Source of the DNA: CAWBLP01 sp963789495
GTDB taxonomy: Bacteria; Pseudomonadota; Alphaproteobacteria; Acetobacterales; Acetobacteraceae
Length of the DNA stretch: 64,000 bases
Reading direction: 5' to 3'
NCBI GenBank assembly: GCA_963789495.1
Contig: CAWBLP010000005.1
Span: forward strand, 380,533-444,532
This document shows, piece by piece, positions 27,732 through 35,504 of this stretch. The translations under genes and the position numbers were made by a program. Under the pieces are notes generated by a model. The model had not been told where the DNA came from and searched no databases. It worked only from the letters and a program-made list of their open reading frames with translations. Numbering within the stretch: the first letter of the stretch is position 1; every line of letters starts with the position of its first letter.

Positions 27732-28610
27732 ATGATCCAGACGGCCAAGGATAAGACAGGATCGACTAACGGAGCCGATGTCCTCGTGCGGTTGGATCAT
27801 GTCTGGAAATCCTTCGGCCGGATTGAGGTGCTGACCGACGTCTCCCTGTCGGTGCCGAAGGGCGAGGTGGTCTGCATCATCGGCCCGTCCGGGGCCGGCA
27901 AGTCGACACTGCTTCGCTGCATCAATCACCTGGAGAGTCTCGACGAAGGCACGATCTACTTCGAAGGACAGCCAGTGTACCGGTATGTCGCGAAAGGCAA
28001 GACCGTGGTCGATCCAGATAAGCGCATCGAGGCCGTGCGCACCCAGATCGGCATGGTGTTTCAGGCCTTCAATTTGTTCTCTCATTTAACCGCGCTCGGC
28101 AACGTCATCGAGGCGCCGATCCACGTGCTGGGCGAAGCGCCGGCCGAAGCGAGAGCGCGCGGACTTGCCATGCTGACCAAGGTCGGCCTGGCCGAGAAGG
28201 CGAACGCGTATCCGCATCAGCTCAGTGGTGGTCAGCAGCAGCGCGTGGCGATCGCGCGTGCGCTGGCGATGAACCCGAAGCTGATGCTGTTCGATGAAGC
28301 AACCTCGGCACTGGACCCGGAGCTGGTGGGCGACGTGCTGCGCGTAATGCGGCAACTGGCGCGCGAAGGCATGACGATGATTGTCGTAACGCATGAAATG
28401 GATTTTGCCCGCGATGTCGCCGACCGCGTGGTGTTCATGGATCAGGGCAACATTGTCGAGGACGGACCGCCCAAAGAGGTGTTCACCAATCCGCGCAGCC
28501 CGCGGACTCGGCAATTCCTGCAATCGGTCTTGAACAGAAATGGCGAAACCGAACCGCCGGCCCAGCATCGCCCGGACGCCGTTCCGGTAACAGGAGATAC
28601 CATCTTATGA
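27732..28610 (+). CDS. polar amino-acid ABC transporter ATP-binding protein
   Basis: 292 residues from ATG 27732, chosen for its AAGGA site 6-7 bases upstream; the frame stays open further 5' without a better start. It has Walker A GPSGAGKST, Q-loop GMVFQAFNLFSHLTA, signature LSGGQQQRVAIARA, Walker B LMLFDEATSALD (alanine in place of the usual proline after the glutamate) and MIVVTHEM. The C-terminal tail after about residue 265 is longer than usual and proline-rich. It is first in a three-gene importer with the binding protein (28607, ATGA overlap) and permease (29560). It energises amino-acid-type uptake. Confidence 0.9.
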   Translation: MIQTAKDKTGSTNGADVLVRLDHVWKSFGRIEVLTDVSLSVPKGEVVCIIGPSGAGKSTLLRCINHLESLDEGTIYFEGQPVYRYVAKGKTVVDPDKRIEAVRTQIGMVFQAFNLFSHLTALGNVIEAPIHVLGEAPAEARARGLAMLTKVGLAEKANAYPHQLSGGQQQRVAIARALAMNPKLMLFDEATSALDPELVGDVLRVMRQLAREGMTMIVVTHEMDFARDVADRVVFMDQGNIVEDGPPKEVFTNPRSPRTRQFLQSVLNRNGETEPPAQHRPDAVPVTGDTIL

Positions 28611-29524
28611 CTGAGAAGCCTCTCGCCGACCGATCGGACCGCGGGTTCGGCCGACGCGGTCTGCTACGTGGCGGTGCCATCGGTGGCGCCGCTGCGCTGC
28701 TGACGGCCGGCACCGGTGCTACCGCGCACGCCGCGCCGCCGCCGGTGGACGAAAAGGACTACCCGGACTTCACGCTGATCAAGATGAATGGCGGCGACGA
28801 TTCGCTGGCTAAGATCCAGAAGAAAGGCCTCGTGGTCGGCACCTCCAACGACTGGCCTTATTCGTTCCTCGATCCTAAGACCAACGAATGGACCGGGCTG
28901 GACGGCGACATCCTGAAATACGTCGCCAAGATGCTGAAGATCGACAAGATCACGGTGCAGACCGTGACGTTCGACGGTTTGATACCCGGCTTGCTGGACG
29001 GGCGGCTCGATATCATTGGTGATTCGATCCACTACACGAAGAACCGCTCCAAGGTGATCAACTTCTGCTGGGGTACGTATTACTACGCCGAGGCGTTGGT
29101 GGTGCCGAAGGGGAATCCGCACAACCTGCACCAGCTCAGCGACCTCAAGGGTTATACGGTTGGCACGATGCTGGGCACCAACTATGCCGAGTGGATTCAG
29201 GCCGTGCCCGGGGTGAAGTTTCAGGGCTATAAGGACTGGGCGCAAATCATTCCGGAACTCGCGATCGGCCGCACCGATGCGGCGCTGTTTGACCAGCCGG
29301 TAGTCGCCGCGCTGATGAAGCAGCATCCGGAATGGAAGATCGAATTCGCGACAGACTACGACCCGCACACATTCAAGAATCCGGTGGGCTATAGCAGCTA
29401 CGGATTCCGCCAGGGCGACATCGAATGGACCACGGCCGTTTCATCGGCAATCCAATGGATGGAATACAACGGGAAGATGAAGGAAATACTCTCGAAGTGG
29501 GGACTGACCGGGTATAACAATTAA
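28607..29524 (+). CDS. amino-acid ABC transporter substrate-binding protein (Tat signal)
   Basis: 305-residue periplasmic family-3 binding protein. A twin-arginine signal is visible: GRRGLLRGGAIGGAAALLTA, with cleavage probable after AHA near residue 43. The mature part has KIQKKGLVVGTSNDWPYSFL, then LDGDILKYVAKMLKI, DGLIPGLLDGRLDIIGDSIH and LSDLKGYTVGTMLGTNYAEW, all standard for this fold. It overlaps the ATPase gene (ATGA) and precedes the permease gene by 35 bp. Unlike the related binding protein at 23362-24199, this frame is intact. Ligand not predictable beyond a small polar or aromatic amino acid-like molecule. Confidence 0.9.
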   Translation: MTEKPLADRSDRGFGRRGLLRGGAIGGAAALLTAGTGATAHAAPPPVDEKDYPDFTLIKMNGGDDSLAKIQKKGLVVGTSNDWPYSFLDPKTNEWTGLDGDILKYVAKMLKIDKITVQTVTFDGLIPGLLDGRLDIIGDSIHYTKNRSKVINFCWGTYYYAEALVVPKGNPHNLHQLSDLKGYTVGTMLGTNYAEWIQAVPGVKFQGYKDWAQIIPELAIGRTDAALFDQPVVAALMKQHPEWKIEFATDYDPHTFKNPVGYSSYGFRQGDIEWTTAVSSAIQWMEYNGKMKEILSKWGLTGYNN

Positions 29525-29559
29525 ATGCGAAATGCGCTGTGTAAAGAACGGCAGCACTC

Positions 29560-30243
29560 ATGATCTTCTCGCTTGACGACATGATCAGCTTCCTGCCGTC
29601 ATTGCTGCAGGGCGCACTTCTGACCATCACCGTTTCTCTGCTGGCCTTCTCGCTTGCCATGATATGTGGTTTGGCGATCGGCATTGCGCGCATCTCTCGA
29701 GTGGTGCCGCTGCGTGTGGTTGCCGCCTGCTATATCCAGTTCATCCGCGGTACGCCGTTGTTGTTGCAGCTGTTCTTTATTTACTATGTGCTACCCTATG
29801 TTGGCATCGTTCTGTCGCCGTTCATCTCTGGTGCGCTGGGGCTGACCATCAACTACGCAGCCTACATGGCGGAGGTGTTCCGCTCCGGCATCCAGGCGAT
29901 CCCGAAAGGGCAGTGGGAGGCCGGGTCCTCGGTCGGCATGTCGCGCCGCCTGCTGATGCGACGTATTATCCTGCCGCAGGCGATCCGCATCATTATCCCC
30001 GCAATCGGCAACTTCTTTGTGTCAATCTTCAAGGACTCGGCGCTGGTGTCGGTGATCACCATGCGCGATCTGATGTTCGCCGGCGAGTTGCTGGCATCCG
30101 CCACCTACAAGCACTTCGAGATCTTCGCGATGGTGGCGGTGATCTACTTCCTGATCAGCTACCCGACGGCGAAGTTCGTCGAGTGGATCGAGGTGAAAGT
30201 GGACATCACCCGCAGGCCCGTTGTTGTGGGCATGCGCGGGTAG
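29560..30243 (+). CDS. polar amino-acid ABC transporter permease
   Basis: 227-residue permease of the His/Glu/Gln/Arg family. Hydrophobic segment LLQGALLTITVSLLAFSLAM is followed by YIQFIRGTPLLLQLFFIYYV and the EAA loop QAIPKGQWEAGSSVGMSRRL, before LPQAIRIIIPAIGN. It completes the importer begun at 27732. It is the last gene of the transcript; an 18-bp perfect palindrome follows the stop codon. The single permease should form a homodimer. Frame intact. Confidence 0.91.
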   Translation: MIFSLDDMISFLPSLLQGALLTITVSLLAFSLAMICGLAIGIARISRVVPLRVVAACYIQFIRGTPLLLQLFFIYYVLPYVGIVLSPFISGALGLTINYAAYMAEVFRSGIQAIPKGQWEAGSSVGMSRRLLMRRIILPQAIRIIIPAIGNFFVSIFKDSALVSVITMRDLMFAGELLASATYKHFEIFAMVAVIYFLISYPTAKFVEWIEVKVDITRRPVVVGMRG

Positions 30244-30260
30244 CGGCATGGCCATGCCGC
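30243..30260. terminator. perfect 18-bp palindrome after importer operon
   Basis: GCGGCATGGCCATGCCGC is its own reverse complement and sits directly after the permease stop. There is no U-tract, so a terminator role is only a guess; chance occurrence is possible. Confidence 0.3.
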
Positions 30261-30303
30261 GTGCCCCGGCCGGATTTCCCCTGTCGCAGCAAGGAGGCCT
30301 CGC

Positions 30304-30759
30304 ATGAACAGACGATTTACGCGTGTAGGCACGGCTGTTGGCGAATGCGCCGGCACGGCCCTGCTTGCGTGCCTCGTTGCCAGCCTGCTCGCGGGTGCCG
30401 CGGCGGCGGCGGCATTTATTAGCACCGTCGAATTCGGTCCGCGCGTGGGCGACATCCTGGCATTCCGCACCGAGGGCTACATCTCGCCCAATTGGCAGAT
30501 CGACGCTGTGCGGGCGGCGGACGGTGCGCATTGTGCGCTGGAACCGGCGGTGATGAGCACTGGCGGTGGCAGCATCGTCGTGGAGCAGCGGCTGGCAGAT
30601 GCCTGGACCTATCGTGTGCACTGGGCTGGGACGCAGACCGGGAACGGTCCAGGCGGCTGCGGCAGCAAGGCCGATCTAATCCTGGCCCTGACATCACTGC
30701 AGGCGTTGGTGAACATCGCGGGCAGTGGTGTACAGCGCTGGCCCTTCATTGCGTTCTGA
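30304..30759 (+). CDS. exported hypothetical protein
   Basis: 151 residues, preceded by a very good AAGGAGG site 7 bases before ATG, so it is likely a real gene. The N-terminus is a long signal peptide or membrane anchor (GTALLACLVASLLAGAAAAA). The mature part, about 110 residues, contains FGPRVGDILAFRTEGYISPN, two cysteines (HCALEP and GGCGSK) that could pair, and a hydrophobic end. I do not recognise the family. It lies between the amino-acid importer and the convergent nickel transporter, with no functional hint from either. Confidence 0.65.
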   Translation: MNRRFTRVGTAVGECAGTALLACLVASLLAGAAAAAAFISTVEFGPRVGDILAFRTEGYISPNWQIDAVRAADGAHCALEPAVMSTGGGSIVVEQRLADAWTYRVHWAGTQTGNGPGGCGSKADLILALTSLQALVNIAGSGVQRWPFIAF

Positions 30760-30798
30760 ACCGGCAGATTTCGGGGGTGCAGGGGTCGTTCCGCGCGG

Positions 30799-31914
30799 TT
30801 ACTCGGCCCGCGGGCCTGCCGCTGCCGGCCTCTCGGCGCACCAGCGATATAAGACGGCGGACAGCAGCCACACCAACAGAAACGCACCGATGATCGTCAG
30901 CCCGAGCCAGGTGCCGTCATTGGCAAGCGCTTTGACCCGCGACCAGACGCCGCCATTCAGATCCAGTCGGTCGGCCAGAAGGCCCAGCGCCTCGATGCCA
31001 CCAATCAGCACCGCCACCACGACCGAGGTGGCGGTCAAAGTTAGATCGTACCAAAGCTTGCGTCGTGGCTGCTCGAGCGCCCAGCCATAGGCACCGACCA
31101 TCAACGCGCTGTCGGCACTGTCCACCAGCGCCATGCCAGCGGTGAACAGGGCAGGGAACACCATCACCAGCCAGGGCGATATGCCTTGCGCGGCCTGGGT
31201 GGCGGACAGGCCAAGCAGGCCGACCTCGGTGGCGGTGTCGAAGCCGAGGCCGAACAGCAGGCCCAGCGGAAACATATGCCAGCTTCGTGTCACCGTCCGG
31301 AACACCGGCCGCAGCAAGCGGGCTAGCAGTCCGCGCCCGGCCAGCAGCTTGTTCATCTCTGTGGCGTCGAGGGGCACGCGACGGGTGGCAGCGCGGAAAC
31401 GCCGCCAAATCCCGCACAGGATGCCAATGTTGAGCAGGGCGATGGCCAGCAGGAATGCCGCCGAGACGGCGGTGCCGATTGCACTGCCCAGCATCGGCGT
31501 CGCCTGGAGCGGGGCCTGGAACGCCGCGGCGGTGGCGGCGACCGTGGCCGCGGCGAGCACCACGACGGTGGAGTGGCCCAGGGAGAAGAAGCTGCCGGCC
31601 AGGATCGGTTGCCGCCCGTCATGCATCAGCTTGCGCACGACGTTGTCGATGGCGGCGATGTGATCGGCGTCCACTGCGTGACGCAGGCCCAGGATCCAGG
31701 CCAATAGGGCCGTACCCAGCATTGACGGCCGGTCGGCAAAAGCGGTCCAGGCCCACAGCCAGGCTAAGACATTGGCCGTAAGCAGGGCTGCGAACAAAAT
31801 GGCGAGCCGGACCGGCGTCACCGCGGCAGAGTCGTCGAACATGGGGCCGGCTTCAATGCGAGAACCTAGATCATACATTCCCGCAAGATCGTCATACAAG
31901 GTGACGCTTGCCAT
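30799..31914 (-). CDS. NiCoT-type nickel/cobalt transporter
   Basis: 371-residue inner-membrane permease of the HoxN/NixA/NicT class. The hallmark metal-binding helix GLRHAVDADHIAAIDN is present near residues 75-90, as are FFSLGHSTVVV, LLFGLGFDTATEVGLL and MALVDSADSALMVGAYGWA, the four signatures of the family. About eight hydrophobic segments are seen. It imports Ni2+ or Co2+ for metalloenzymes, which are not encoded in this window. The real start may be MFDDSAAVTP at codon 25, because the first 24 residues are not conserved-looking. It follows the DUF421 gene by 76 bp on the same strand. Confidence 0.9.
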   Translation of the reverse strand: MASVTLYDDLAGMYDLGSRIEAGPMFDDSAAVTPVRLAILFAALLTANVLAWLWAWTAFADRPSMLGTALLAWILGLRHAVDADHIAAIDNVVRKLMHDGRQPILAGSFFSLGHSTVVVLAAATVAATAAAFQAPLQATPMLGSAIGTAVSAAFLLAIALLNIGILCGIWRRFRAATRRVPLDATEMNKLLAGRGLLARLLRPVFRTVTRSWHMFPLGLLFGLGFDTATEVGLLGLSATQAAQGISPWLVMVFPALFTAGMALVDSADSALMVGAYGWALEQPRRKLWYDLTLTATSVVVAVLIGGIEALGLLADRLDLNGGVWSRVKALANDGTWLGLTIIGAFLLVWLLSAVLYRWCAERPAAAGPRAE

Positions 31915-31990
31915 CGTGCCAGTTGGTGCCGGTGAAGCAATGGCGGCTCACGCCGCCGCGGCTGATTTGGCAGGCGCCGCGACCGCTGGA

Positions 31991-32326
31991 TTAGCGGGAT
32001 TTTGTAACCGTGATGCGACCACTCGGCTCCAGCACCACCAGATCTATCTCGACGATCTGATGGATTCCAGCCACGCGCAGCGCCATCATGAGCGTCATCG
32101 CGATCATAATGCCACCGAACAAAGCAGTGCCGGTTATGACGTGGCTCAGGCTGGAGCCGAGGACGACGGAGACGGTGATATCGAGTGCCGAGCACTTGCC
32201 GAAGGTGCGACGGCCAGTGACGCGGAAGAGCGCTAGGCCGTAGACGAATACCGCCATCGCGCGGGCGCACTCCTGCCATCGGGTCAGATGAGAACTCGTC
32301 CCGAATAACAGCTGTAATTTATTCAC
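31991..32326 (-). pseudogene. DUF421 (YetF-like) membrane protein with internal deletion
   Basis: 111-residue frame joining both ends of a family normally about 160-230 residues long. The first 80 residues carry the membrane part: AVFVYGLALFRVTGRRTFGK, then CSALDITVSVVLGSSLSHVI and a hydrophobic segment. From there it jumps straight to the C-terminal strand IVEIDLVVLEPSGRITV, which in YetF-like proteins ends the cytoplasmic domain. The intervening cytoplasmic region with its conserved Gly/Arg segments is missing, around 32070. The join is in frame. It may be non-functional or a compact variant; the family has no well-established role in most bacteria. Confidence 0.65.
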
Positions 32327-32411
32327 GGCAGGGGCGGATGATGACCGTGCGGTGCATTGAGGCGCTGAACTGGCAAGATTTGGAGTCGGTTGCGCCTGAT
32401 GGCGACCTTGT

Positions 32412-32466
32412 CAGCCCCAGCCCCAGCCCCAGCCCCAGCCCCAGCCCCAGCCCCAGCCCCAGCCCC
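32412..32466. repeat. hexanucleotide tandem repeat (CAGCCC)n
   Basis: About nine uninterrupted copies of CAGCCC in 55 bp. It lies in non-coding DNA 14 bp from the left CTAG target of the IS1182-type element. On the minus strand it would read (Gly-Ala)n in a short frame that has no other support as a gene. Confidence 0.9.
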
Positions 32467-32483
32467 TGGCGGCTCAGCGCTAG

Positions 32484-33948
32484 GAGCCTGTCCGAGTAAC
32501 CGCTTGCCCGACGCGAATCGGGTATGATTCGCTGTGTCCATGACGAAGACCTTCCGACCCTGGAATGTGGATCAACGGTGGCTGTTGCCGCCGTCGGTTG
32601 ATGAGTTCGTGCCGGCTGGACACGTGGCGCACTTCATCCGCGACACAGTGCGCGAGGCGCTGGATCTGTCGGCGATCCTGGCGAGCTACAGCGAGGAACG
32701 TGGTTACCCGCCGTATCACCCGGGCATGCTGGTGGCCCTGCTGCTGTATGGCTGCAGCCGGGGCGTCTATTCGTCGCGGCAGTTGGCGCGGGCGTGCGAG
32801 GAGCGGGTGGACTTCATGGCGGTGACGGGCCTCAACCGGCCGGACTTCCGCACCATCAGCGACTTCCGCAAACGGCATCTGAAGGCCTTGGAAGAGTTGT
32901 TCGTTCAGGTGTTGCATCTGTGCCGGTCGGCTGGGCTGGTGAAGCTCGGGCACGTGGCGGTGGACGGCACCAAGCTTCGCGCCAACGCCTCGCGGCACAA
33001 GGCGATGAGCTACGGCCGCATGAAGCAGGCCGTACCGAAGCTGGCGGCCGAGGTGGCGGGCTGGCTGGCACAGGCGCAGGCGGCCGATGATGCCGAGGAC
33101 GCGCAGCACGGGGCCGACCGTCGCGGCGACGAGATGCCGGATTGGGTCGCGAACAAGCAGCAGCGGCTGGAGCGCATCCGGGCCGCCCGCGCCGCGCTGG
33201 AAGCAGAGGCTCGTCTGGAGCCAGGCGACCTCGATCCCGACGGCCCCGGCCCATCCTCAGGCATGCAGGACCACGGCAGGCCGCAACGGGCGGCGGATGG
33301 CGGGCCGCCGGACCGGGCGCAACGCAACTTCACCGATCCGGACAGCGGCATCCTGCCGACACGGGATGGCTTCATCCAGGGCTACAACGCTCAGATTGCG
33401 GTGGATGCCGCGCACCAGATCATTGTCTCGCAGCGCCTGGTCACCACCGCGGCCGACTATGGCGGTCTGGTTCCGCTGGTCGAGGCGGCGCACGCCACCC
33501 TCAAGCGCAAGCCGCGGGAAGTCTCCGCCGACACAGGCTTCGCCACCGAGGCGAACCTGGCGGCGATGGCGGAACGGCGGATCACCGCCTACCTGCCGCC
33601 CGGCCGCAGCCGCCACGGCAGTGGCCATGCCGCCGGACAGCGTGACCTCAAGCAATGTCCGCGGATGATCGCCATGGCGAGCAAGCTGCGGCGTGCCGGG
33701 CATCGCAGCCGCTACCGATTGCGCAAGCAGGTGGTCGAGCCGGTGTTCGGACAGATCAAGCAGGCCAGAGGCTTCCGACAGTTCCTTCTGCGGGGCCTTA
33801 CCAACGTCCGAGCGAAGTGGGCGATGATCTGCGCCGCCCACAACCTCCTCAAGCTGGCCGCGGCTGCGGCCTGACCGGGCCGCTCACCTCCCACAGCCTC
33901 GTACCCCGGCTGAAACATACAAGCGCACGGGATTACTCGGACAGGCTC
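32484..33948 (+). mobile_element. IS1182-type insertion sequence, complete
   Basis: The element is bounded by perfect inverted repeats, GAGCCTGTCCGAGTAA at the left and its complement at the right. CTAG lies on both sides (32480-32483 and 33949-33952) as the target duplication. It carries one transposase gene and looks intact. The right CTAG is also the left CTAG of the neighbouring IS701-type element. Confidence 0.9.
32540..33874 (+). CDS. IS1182-family transposase
   Basis: 444-residue DDE transposase. The N-terminal domain (DUF772-type) contains YHPGMLVALLLYGCSRGVYS, then SRQLARACEERVDFMAVTGL and FRTISDFRKRHL. The catalytic part has the first aspartate in HVAVDGTKLRANASRHKAMS and the second in VSADTGFATEANL. 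The C-terminal glutamate lies in KQVVEPVFGQIKQARGFRQF. The frame is unbroken and both inverted repeats are present, so the element may still be active. ATG 32540 was preferred over the GTG two codons earlier. It moves the IS that contains it by cut and paste or a related route. Confidence 0.92.
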   Translation: MTKTFRPWNVDQRWLLPPSVDEFVPAGHVAHFIRDTVREALDLSAILASYSEERGYPPYHPGMLVALLLYGCSRGVYSSRQLARACEERVDFMAVTGLNRPDFRTISDFRKRHLKALEELFVQVLHLCRSAGLVKLGHVAVDGTKLRANASRHKAMSYGRMKQAVPKLAAEVAGWLAQAQAADDAEDAQHGADRRGDEMPDWVANKQQRLERIRAARAALEAEARLEPGDLDPDGPGPSSGMQDHGRPQRAADGGPPDRAQRNFTDPDSGILPTRDGFIQGYNAQIAVDAAHQIIVSQRLVTTAADYGGLVPLVEAAHATLKRKPREVSADTGFATEANLAAMAERRITAYLPPGRSRHGSGHAAGQRDLKQCPRMIAMASKLRRAGHRSRYRLRKQVVEPVFGQIKQARGFRQFLLRGLTNVRAKWAMICAAHNLLKLAAAAA

Positions 33949-33952
33949 CTAG

Positions 33953-35464
33953 TCTTACTGTGTCATAAGTGTATCTGTCGACTTTGACGTTGACAGCACG
34001 GGCAACGCGCGATGGAACGCGCGAGAGCGCGGGCGATGACAAGGCGCATGGAGGCGATGGAGTTTTCGACATGGCGTTCAGGCCGGATCGGGGGCTCCGC
34101 GCGGTCGGTAACCGTCGGGTAGCTGAGATACCGCGAGGCGTAAGGTGTTGCGTGCTGCTGAGGGGGGAATCGCTCCCCTCTCGGCGATCAGATATCCGTA
34201 GGCGGCGATGCACAGCGTTGCGTGGTGATGAAAGCCTCGCCATCCTCGTCCCTCGAAGTGGTCGAGGCCGATCTCCTGCTTGAGTTCCTGGTAGTCGCGC
34301 TCGATCCGCCAGCGCAGCTTGGCGGCGGCGACGAGTGCGCGGCGGCTGGTGTTCGCAGGCGAGGTGGACAGCCAGTATTTCGTCGGTTCCGCTTTGTCGG
34401 CGGGCCACTCGATCAGACACCATTCTTCCGGCCGCGGTGTGGGGCGGTTGTAGTCGCGATGCGCCGGTCGGATGCGCACGGCGGCGAAGCGGGACGCGAG
34501 CTGTGTGTTGCTGCCCTCGCGCCATGTGACCCTCCGCCAGGCTTTCCGGGGCAGTCCGAGGGCGAGTTCCTTGGCCGATACCGGCTCGTGTTTGGCGTCG
34601 CGACCGATCAGTGAGGGGGGACGACCGCGGCCACTCCAGCGCTTTGGTGGCAGCGGTTCCGTCCCCGGCGGCCAAAAGCTGGTGGAGGACTGAATGCCCA
34701 CGACATAGGCCAGGCCGAGTTCGGTGATCCCGTCGCGGAAGCTTGTGTCGACCCCGTAGCCTGCATCGGCCAGCACCATGGCCGGAGCGACACCGGCATC
34801 GAGCGCCGTCCGGATCTGCGCCAGCGCGATCTGTGGCTTGGTCTGGAACGCCACGTCATCCGGCACACCAGCCTTGCCACGCCGGGCGGGGTCATTGGCC
34901 CATGCTTCGGGAAGATACAGGCGGTAGGCGATGGGCAGGCTGGCGTGGTCGTTGGCAACCGAGAGGCTGACCGCCACTTGGCAGTTGTCCTGCTTGCCGA
35001 GTTGGCCGCAGGACCGACGTGCCACACCGACCGAGTGCGTGCCTTTCTTCGGGAATCCGGTATCGTCAATGATCCAGGCGCGAACCGCACCGTGCCGTTG
35101 GATCGCAGGCATCACCTGCTGGCGCACGGCGGTGAGCATGGCCTCATCGGACCAGTCGCCCTTGGCGACCAGATGATGCAGCGACTGGTGTGTGGCCTGC
35201 ACCCGAGCGGGTTCCACGCGGGCGGCCATCGGCTCGATGCTCTTGCGATCCCCAGGGAGCAGCAGTCCGGCGCAATAGGACCGAAACGGTGCGGCACGAT
35301 CGGCATGACCCAGCGTCCGGCTCAGCGCCTCGACATAGGCGGTGAACCGTGATTCGCTGCCCCGACTGACTGACGCGAGACCCACAACCCGCCTCCATGG
35401 GTGAGAATCTCCATCAAAGACAAATTGACGTCGAGCCGGGCAAGGTGTTTATGACACAGTAAGA
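33953..35464 (-). mobile_element. IS701-type insertion sequence, complete
   Basis: Ends carry a perfect 16-bp inverted repeat (TCTTACTGTGTCATAA at the left, its complement at the right). CTAG is on both sides (33949-33952 and 35465-35468). One transposase gene lies on the minus strand. The element abuts the IS1182-type element and shares one CTAG copy with it. Confidence 0.88.
34078..35385 (-). CDS. IS701-family transposase (DDE_5 type)
   Basis: 435-residue transposase. The N-terminal part shows SYCAGLLLPGDRKSIEPMA, typical of the IS701 family. The DDE core begins at AWIIDDTGFPKKGTHSVGVA (first aspartates), with the second aspartate in APAMVLADAGYGVDTSFRDG. The C-terminal acidic helix is KLRWRIERDYQELKQEIGLD, then HFEGRGWRGFHHH. 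No stop or frameshift. The gene fills most of the element bounded by the 16-bp inverted repeats, so the copy appears functional. Confidence 0.92.
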   Translation of the reverse strand: MGLASVSRGSESRFTAYVEALSRTLGHADRAAPFRSYCAGLLLPGDRKSIEPMAARVEPARVQATHQSLHHLVAKGDWSDEAMLTAVRQQVMPAIQRHGAVRAWIIDDTGFPKKGTHSVGVARRSCGQLGKQDNCQVAVSLSVANDHASLPIAYRLYLPEAWANDPARRGKAGVPDDVAFQTKPQIALAQIRTALDAGVAPAMVLADAGYGVDTSFRDGITELGLAYVVGIQSSTSFWPPGTEPLPPKRWSGRGRPPSLIGRDAKHEPVSAKELALGLPRKAWRRVTWREGSNTQLASRFAAVRIRPAHRDYNRPTPRPEEWCLIEWPADKAEPTKYWLSTSPANTSRRALVAAAKLRWRIERDYQELKQEIGLDHFEGRGWRGFHHHATLCIAAYGYLIAERGAIPPSAARNTLRLAVSQLPDGYRPRGAPDPA

Positions 35465-35504
35465 CTAGGGGACCGGAACAGACGGGCAGTGCCTGAACTA
35501 CGGT

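Noticed and set aside
32412..32466. The repeat array as a possible CRISPR
   Set aside because: It is a simple hexamer array with no spacers and no cas genes nearby.
32323..32541. Short minus-strand frame with a (Gly-Ala)n tract
   Set aside because: The tract is just the translated CAGCCC repeat and the frame runs into an IS element.
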